A stretch of 64,000 bases of DNA from Eretmocerus hayati. Taxonomy: Eukaryota > Arthropoda > Insecta > Hymenoptera > Aphelinidae. Positions 57,651-64,000 of this stretch are shown in pieces. Every line of letters begins with the position of its first letter. Position 1 is the stretch's first letter. Below the pieces are notes generated by a model that saw nothing but the letters and a program-made list of their open reading frames with translations, was not told where the DNA came from and made no database searches. The DNA lies in NCBI GenBank assembly GCA_029851415.1, contig CM056742.1, forward strand, positions 76,188,748-76,252,747, read 5' to 3'. The position numbers were made by a program, and so were the translations under genes.

Positions 57651-58069
57651 ACCGACGCGATACCTCGGATAATTAGGGTGGAGGTGTGCGTAGTCTATCC
57701 GGCTCTGGATCTAGGGGGAGAGCCGGATATCAGAGTTCATGACTTGATCAGAAGTATTCAAATGCTGTCAGGGATAGGATGAAATTTTAAAGGTAATGTA
57801 ATCGACTATCAATTCTCAAACCAATTCGGTGGATCAGGGCACCTCCTTGGGAATCAATAGTGGGATCTCTGTATTTTTATAGATCTTTTCCAGACTAATG
57901 GATGGATCAGGGCACCCATTAATTCCAAGAAAATCTATTCAAAGCGCAAGACATTTGCGATGTAATGATGCTGGTCAAAAAGCCGCCTCCGCACCATGTC
58001 TCTCAAGATCATGTATTCGTTGCATCGAGTCAGCACAGCCTCATGACCCAGCTGTAGCGTTAGCTGCTT
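57651..58069. other. Unassigned stretch
   Basis: A phrase GGATCAGGGCACC(T/C) occurs at about 57833 and 57905, a weak direct repeat. Nothing else recognised. Confidence 0.4.
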
Positions 58070-58874
58070 CAGGCAGCCCCCGCTATTCGCGGTTAATGCG
58101 TATAAAGAAAATGACGTGGATACCGAAACCGCGAATACCGGGAACTTGGGCTTACGGGAAAAGGGGGGTCACGTATACATATGTGGATCCGTGAGTAAAT
58201 AAAAAAATCGACACATCATCTTTAGATGACAAATTCATGAAATAAGCCCAGCAAAATGAATTGATATATGAAAGATACGAAGAAACAGTCTGATACGAGT
58301 GAAAAACTACTGTGATTCACTCCAAAATCTTTTGAAACAATCAGTCATGAGCGTGCAAGTGGAGAGCTCTATCACTTTTGACTAGCGAGATTGACGAACA
58401 TAGTCAGCAACAATGTCTGATAAGTGGCCATAGGAAGTTCTGAAAGCTCCGGCCATTTTTCCTTTAGTGGCAGGCAAATGCAGAATTTTCAATTTCTCCG
58501 GAAGGCTCACAGTTTATGATCACGTTTTCTGATTAACGGATATGCATTCTTTTTTACGTACTGTGTCATGGCAAGAATCTAGATAGTGTACCAACAACTT
58601 TGTCATATAACCAATTAATCAGTCTCAGGAAACAATAACAATACTAATACCCTGAAAATGATGAACACTCAATCACAAAGTGTTTTGGGATGAGACTCTT
58701 GAATGAAATCCATCGAAAATTCACATTTCATAAGGTGAATTATCTCTAATATCAAGGTCCAAACCGCGAATAAGCGAGTCAGGGCACCGCGAATACCGGG
58801 GGATGCCGCAAATCAGAAACCGCGAATAAGCGAATTCCACAAATAGCGGGACCGCGAATAGCGGGGGCTGCCTG
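58070..58874. mobile_element. Pogo/Tigger-like non-autonomous element
   Basis: Starts CAGGCAGCCCCCGCTATTCG and ends with the exact inverse. Inside the right end, CCGCGAATA occurs four times (58765-58860); the left end has two or more copies in inverse or direct form. CAGG tips, a GC-rich terminal stretch and repeated subterminal motifs are typical of Tc1/mariner elements of the pogo/Tigger type, which duplicate TA. TA follows the right tip, but TT precedes the left tip, so the duplication is imperfect. The centre is AT-rich without transposase. Confidence 0.7.
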
Positions 58875-58945
58875 TACACTGAATGACTTAAGAAATAGTT
58901 CTCGAGGATACTGGCCGGTATGATTTTAGTGTCAATAGCACTTTA

Positions 58946-60325
58946 CACTGCGCAACAAAATTGTAGGTCTGAAATAATGCATGGACCGGAAAATGATTTT
59001 CTTGTGTATTTTTTGACGCTGAAATGGAGTCCGAGCTCAGATTTGCGCCAACACGTCAGGAATTTTTTTTTTTTTTCAAACAAACTGATCCTCTAAGAAC
59101 AGGGCTTTTTCATGTTTTTTGCTAATTTTGTAAACTGAAGGTCTCTTAGCCAGAGAGTACAGATGGCCCGAAATGCATAGCAAAATGTGTTTTCCTACAT
59201 ATTTTGACCCGCAGAACATGGTTTTGGTGTATTGAGAGCACTGTATTGTAATCTCGAAGCCGTATGAGCTTATTAGTATACCTGGTGATCAGAAAAAAAT
59301 ATAATTTTGCAATAAATCTTCGAGAAATCGTGAAAAAGTCTAGAATAGACCGAATCAGACGTTCAAAATCGCATTTTGTTCGTTTTGGAACATATTTTGG
59401 GGAAAAAAATTTGTCCAACAGCCGTGAAGACACTGGTGTTACGCCAGGAATTCGTTTTTCAAACACCTATTTTGGTCACAGCTTTTGCTGTGCTAAAATC
59501 ACGAGGAGAAGGATTTCTCTCTGCAAATGGTATTCGAATATAGTTTTCTGACGCAAAATAGCTGTCTAAACATGATCTCGTGGTTTGTTTTGGGAAATTA
59601 AGTCAGGAATTCGGTCTAGGTCAAGAAAACTCTTCAAAAAACAGGTTTGTTGTGGCTAGAAGAAAATTCTGACGTGCTAGCTCTGAATGAACCACGGTAT
59701 TGTGTTTAGACGGTCATTTGGCGTCGGAAAACTATGCTTGGGTAACCCGTGCAAGAGGAAATTTCACTATTCGTGATTCCAGCACAGCAAAAGTTATGAA
59801 AAAATGGGTGTTGAAAGAAAAATCCTTGACGTCAAACCAGGACTTTTACCGCAGTTGGACAAATGTTTCCCTCAAAGAATGTTACAAAACAAAAAAATTG
59901 CGAGGTTGAACGTGTAAAACGGTCCATTCCAGACTGTTTTATGATTTTTCAAACATTTATTGCAAAATTAGACTCTTTCCCAAATATCAAGTGGACTAAT
60001 AAGCTCATACCGCTTCCAGATTGCAATATAGTGGTCTAAGAACACCAGAACCCGTGTTTATCGGGTGAAAATACGTAGGAAAACAAATTTCGATATGTAT
60101 TTCTACCGATCTGTACTCTCTGGCTAAGAGACCTTCAGTTGACAAAATCAGCAAAAAACGTGGAAAACGCTGTCTTTTAGAGCAGCAGTTTATTCCAATT
60201 CAAAAGAAATCCTGATGTGTAGGCGCAAATCTGGGCTCGGATTCGGTTTCAGCGTTGAAAAATACACAAGATACTCATTGTCCGGTTCATGCATCATTTC
60301 AGACCCAAAATTTTGTTGCGCAGTG
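58946..60325. mobile_element. CACTG-ended DNA transposon, copy 2, TTA target duplication
   Basis: Starts CACTGCGCAACAAAATTGTA and ends with the inverse ATTTTGTTGCGCAGTG. TTA stands at 58943-58945 and at 60326-60328. The outer 330 bp are inverse copies (for example GAGACCTTCAGTT/AACTGAAGGTCTC), diverged by about 15 percent by eye. The middle (59300-59990) also pairs in part (TTGGTCACAGC, GTCAGGAATTC). Related to the ends of 1881-3345. No transposase seen. Confidence 0.82.
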
Positions 60326-60328
60326 TTA

Positions 60329-60726
60329 TCACTCCGTTTGCATGAATTTATTCGCTTTTTCTATCCATGGTTTGAGATGAAATGATCCTATCACAAAAGT
60401 GATGACCCTTGAGCTACATCAAACTCAAACTGTACATTTCCAACTATCCAAATTCAAACGCTGCAGACAAGCCTATGTTGTTGTTCTAGATAACCTCATA
60501 AACTCCCATTCGTCCGTATTTATTTAATTTATCCTAGAAAATACTAGCCATTTTCCGTCTTCGAGCCGATTGAGCTTTTTGGTCAGAATTTTTTGCTTTA
60601 GAACATATTTCTTCCCCGATAAAATTCACCTAAACTCAAAATCCTATCTCTCGGAGCGGGGCCCCTTTGCAAAGTTGATGTTGTATTTGTGTGTATTTGT
60701 ATGTGTGTGTATGTATGTTTTAAAAT
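60329..60726. other. Unassigned stretch
   Basis: AT-rich, with a short TGTGTGTATGTATG run at about 60705-60720. No gene. Confidence 0.4.
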
Positions 60727-61340
60727 CATCCTGGGTACAACAAAATTCACAATCTAACTTCCCAACTTTAGGTTGCAAAAACATCAGAACTCAACCAAAT
60801 TCTAACGGATTCAGATAACTGAATATAGGATCACCCCTTTGGAATACAAGGATCTTAGTAGGCATGATTTGAACTTCGATTCAATATTCCAAGATTGACT
60901 TCATCACTCAAAATGACCCGGATGCGCCATTTTGACCAAGTCTTCTAGGATATCAGAACTGGAACCTTGGAGAGAACAATTAGAATGATCAGGAATGGTT
61001 TTAAGGCTAAAACAAAGCAATCATATCCTATATTATTCCAATACATCTTGAGTAGAATGGAAATTACAATATAACTTCCTAACCTTTGGTCACAAAAACT
61101 TTAGATCTCGGCTAAATTTCAACGGATTCAGATCATTGAGCATACATTTATCCCTCTAAAATGCAGAGATCTCAGCTGATATGGTTGAAACTCCAATTCC
61201 ATGTTCCAAGATTAATTTCATCTCTCAAAATGACCCAGATGCGCCATTTTTACTAAACATTCTAGGACTTTGGAACTGGAACCTCGGATAAGATGGTTAT
61301 AATGATCAGAGAGGACTCAGAGGCTTAAAGAATGTAAGTC
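60727..61340. repeat. Tandem duplication, unit about 319 bp
   Basis: CTAACTTCCCAACTTTAGG at about 60753 matches ATAACTTCCTAACCTTTGG at about 61072, and the copies stay aligned through CAACGGATTCAGATMA, CTCAAAATGACCCRGATGCG and GGAACTGGAACCT. About 75-80 percent alike by eye, with no conserved open frame. Confidence 0.8.
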
Positions 61341-61850
61341 TTTGCTATACAAATGACAGGTTTTGGAAGCAAGTGTTGATGTTCCAGTGTCCAGTGTCAG
61401 CGTTTCAAAGCAATAATTCCTTACCTTGATTTCTTTTACTGAATGGACACTTTGATTATACTACTGGCAGATCCATTGGTTGAAATTTGGAGAAGAATTT
61501 GGTAACACTCTCGTCGTGACTGATGCTTGTCATCTCACAAATTAGTTTTAGCAACAACAAATCAAAGTCAAGGAGTTTAACTTGATCTATTATTAGATCA
61601 ACTTGAACTCCTCATGATGGACGCGAGGTGGCGCAAGTTAGCGGATGCTTAAAACTATTTACTATGTATGTGAAGTTGTTTTTAGTAAACGAATAGATTT
61701 TTGTCCGAAAATAAGCATTCATGCTTGTTGATGATACATTTCATCAAAGATTTTTGATAAAGTTCACTTTTTCTGTAGCGAGATTTGAATATATTAGTTG
61801 GATCTTGTGTATAACCTCTAAGTGGTAGTCAGCAGACAGAAAAGATCACC
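61341..61850 (+). other. Leader region of the LINE, with a hairpin
   Basis: A hairpin at 61571-61612 (AGGAGTTTAACTTGATCTA, loop TTAT, and its near inverse). GACGCGAGGTGGCGCAAG follows. The 5' end of the LINE probably lies here, but cannot be fixed. Confidence 0.4.
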
Positions 61851-62954
61851 ATGAGTCAAGAAGATAATCAAATTAGATATCGCTCCCTCTGTCCTGATAA
61901 AGGACCTATTACGAAATTTGCAGAGTGTGCAAAATGTAAAGAAACTTTCTATCCCTCCTGCTCTGGTAGAGCTGGGAATGGTACCAGAGGATCTTTTATA
62001 AGATGTTGTGGTGGTTGTTTGGATGGAGAGGATGTGTATAGTAAAGAAAATGTACATGTTGACAAGAGTAATCAATCTTCGTCTTCCTCATCTACACTAA
62101 TTGACAGAGACGAATCTCAGGCTAATGGAGAGAATTATGACATGTCCTTCTCTAAAATAATCTCTAAACTGAAGCAGTTTATGAACAAGAAGGTCAAACA
62201 TATGAATGCCAATACAGATGAGAAAACAGCCGCTATCTCTGAAAAAAATTGATGGTGTTTCTGTGAGAGTTGACTCTCTGGAGACTAAGATGGAGAGAAT
62301 TACTGAACGTGTCATTAACCTTGAGAAATCTGCTCCAGCTAACCCTCATGAAATGAGTAATCAGTTATTTATTGAAATGAGAGACAGGATTGCACGTAGC
62401 AAGAATGACATAATATTCAATGTTCCTGGAACTATAAAAATCCTGCAGTTCAAAAATTGTTCACCAGATTGTTTAAAGAAGCTACTTTTGATACATCTGA
62501 TTTGAATTTCATTAGACTTGGTACAATTTCTGAAGAAAACAATAAGTGTAGACCTATTCTACTAATGTTGGCTTCTGCAGAAGATGCTGGATGGATTTTG
62601 GTAAATCAGCGCTCCTTTGACTGTGGTGATATCAAGTTTGCAAATGACCGTACACTTCGAGAAAAACAGTATTTATCCAAATTGGTCAGAGAAGTTGAAG
62701 CCCGTAAGAAGAAGGGTGAATTGAATATCTCAATCAGATACAAAAGAGGTGTTCCTGAAATAGTCCATGGAAACCAAGACCAGGATAGTGAGGAAGTCCT
62801 TGATGATTCCAGTGAAGACAGTAGTGCTCAATCTGTTTCTACAAGAGCAAAGAAAAAATCAAAGCAACCTGTTTTGCGAATGCCTGCTCGTCAACAACCT
62901 CTTCAACAACAACAATTTGTTCCTAACCGTCAGAAGCCTGAACCAAAAAACTGA
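61851..62954 (+). pseudogene. LINE ORF1: zinc finger, coiled coil, RNA-binding domain (two frameshifts)
   Basis: ORF1 proteins of LINEs bind the element RNA. The N-terminus (61851-62030) holds Cys pairs in a PHD-like pattern: CPDKG...CAKCKETFYPSCSGRAG...CCGGC. A charged linker and a short coiled coil follow (VDSLETKMERITERVINLEK, 62260-62330), then an RRM-like region beginning KNDIIFNVPG and continuing LNFIRLGTI, CRPILLMLAS, NQRSFDCGDIKFANDRTLRE (62410-62700), and a basic Q-rich tail. The frame changes near 62245 (an extra A in an A run) and again near 62440, where a few residues are lost, so the protein is split over 61851-62252, 62206-62505 and 62457-62954. The PHD-plus-RRM type of ORF1 is known from Jockey/CR1-group LINEs. 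Confidence 0.72.
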
Positions 62955-62956
62955 AA

Positions 62957-64000
62957 AGTAAACAAAGTGGACTAACTTCGTACTTACATAATGTGGGTAG
63001 TCTAAGGAGTAGAGTACCTTTATTAAGAAACAATGTGTTCTCATCTAGTGTGAAATCTGATATAATATGTATAGTTGAAACTTGGTTGGATAATGCCACA
63101 TTAGATAATGATCTCTCCATTCCTGAATATAATTTTGCTCGACTCGACAGGAACACAAGTGTGAGTGATAAAACTAGAGGAGGAGGACAACTGATTTATT
63201 CAAAGAATACTATCAAGTACCAGATTATTCACTCTCATGCAGGTGATTTTGAGTATCAATTGTTACGAATAGACACTGGAAGTGAAAAAATTCCTCTCGG
63301 TTTGTGCTATATTCCTCCAGTATCCTCCATGTCGATTGAAAAATTCCTGGATGCATACGATATACTGATTGAATATTTTGAAGCTGCAGTAGATGAATAC
63401 CCATTGGATTGCATACTTCTTTGTCGTGATTTCAACCTGCTTGGGTATGAATGGATATCTGATAAAGAGTTGATCCACGGTACAGGTCACCATGCAAACA
63501 GGACTATCAGTGATGGTGTGAATAAGCTGGAACAGTGTGTTAACCAGCTTGGACTGACGCAGTGCTTCGGTGTAGCAAATGCTAAAGAAAACTTTTAAGA
63601 TTTAGTATTCACTAATATTGATAATTCTTCTTTTGAAGTAAATGCTGACCCTTTTATTGAATCTAGTCTGTTTCATAAGGGGTATTCATCTAAGTTTTTG
63701 ATGCAAAGTGGATTGAACTGGGAAACTTCTGATTTTTCTTTCAATTATTGGGCTGCAAGTTATCAGGGTATTCGTGACAGTCTGAAAAAGGTGGATTGAA
63801 ATGAATTTTTTGATGACACTTCTGATCTGGATTCTGCAATTGATAAGTTTTATAAATCACTTTCCCAAGTCATTGGCTGTAATGTACCTTCCAAAGGGAA
63901 AGTTACTCCTGAGTATCCAAAATGGTTTTCCAAAAGGATTAAAGAAGAAATATGGTTGAGGAAGAAATATCATTCCATTTACAAAGAGAGTGATTCTGAC
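62957..64000 (+). pseudogene. LINE ORF2: apurinic endonuclease, start of linker to RT (runs off window)
   Basis: ORF2 nicks the target and reverse-transcribes the element. This part is the APE-type endonuclease: NVGSLRSRVP, then DIICIVETWL (the catalytic Glu), LLCRDFN (usual GDFN, Gly changed to Arg), and after a TAA at 63596 the frame resumes with DLVFTN. The usual SDHxP block is not clear. Further on, YPKWFSKRIKEEIWLRKKYH is the segment just before RT in CR1/Jockey-group LINEs. A second stop lies at 63797. RT would begin beyond the window. ORF2 opens a few bases after ORF1 ends, as usual for the group. I cannot see a firm start codon; reading from 62957 fits SYLHNVG. Confidence 0.78.

Overview
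This is a eukaryotic window made almost entirely of repeats, most likely from an arthropod and probably an insect. It is AT-rich, has no bacterial-style gene packing, and every coding stretch I recognise belongs to a transposable element: an R1-clade LINE, an RTE-like LINE, two LINEs of the CR1/Jockey group, a BEL/Pao LTR element plus a second BEL/Pao fragment, and a gag-only LTR element. No host gene, tRNA, rRNA or CRISPR array was recognised. Nearly all the coding relics carry stops or frameshifts. The last one (61.85 kb to the window end) is the least decayed.

The dominant theme is inverted repeats. At least fifteen foldback (palindromic) structures from about 0.1 to 7 kb lie in the window, and several have readable target-site duplications. 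From the left: a 2.5 kb palindrome (1346-3880) with an inner CACTG-ended element; a foldback with AGCTGAT-rich ends around a 20-bp minisatellite (6419-7902); a TTAA-flanked MITE (12998-13398); a 7 kb palindrome (13590-20617) whose arms are tandem arrays of about 178-bp monomers in a three-monomer, 536-bp higher-order repeat; small foldbacks, one carrying a hammerhead-ribozyme-like motif; a tRNA-like SINE; and a 1.5 kb palindrome flanked by ACTG (23036-24544).

The middle (25-44 kb) holds a 150-bp tandem array, a minus-strand LTR and gag relic (27992-31442), a plus-strand BEL/Pao pol scrap (31460-32166), a diverged foldback with a smaller one nested in it (32733-34047), the minus-strand R1-clade relic (34928-37315), a foldback that encloses the 3' end of a LINE (38350-39600), two small foldbacks, and the minus-strand RTE-like relic (41330-42965).

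The right third holds a broken BEL/Pao element in plus orientation (44768-51704) with primer-binding site, gag, protease, RT, RNase H, integrase, polypurine tract and remnants of both LTRs; a 130-bp tandem array; a 5.3 kb inverted array of about 480-bp units (52310-57650) into which an 1.8 kb foldback has jumped, with the empty target still visible in a sister unit; a pogo/Tigger-like element (58070-58874); a second CACTG element (58946-60325); a 319-bp duplication; and a LINE running off the right edge. The genes do not act as a pathway. The region reads as a nest of insertions, probably heterochromatic or gene-poor. All calls rest on reading the sequence by eye; no search was run.
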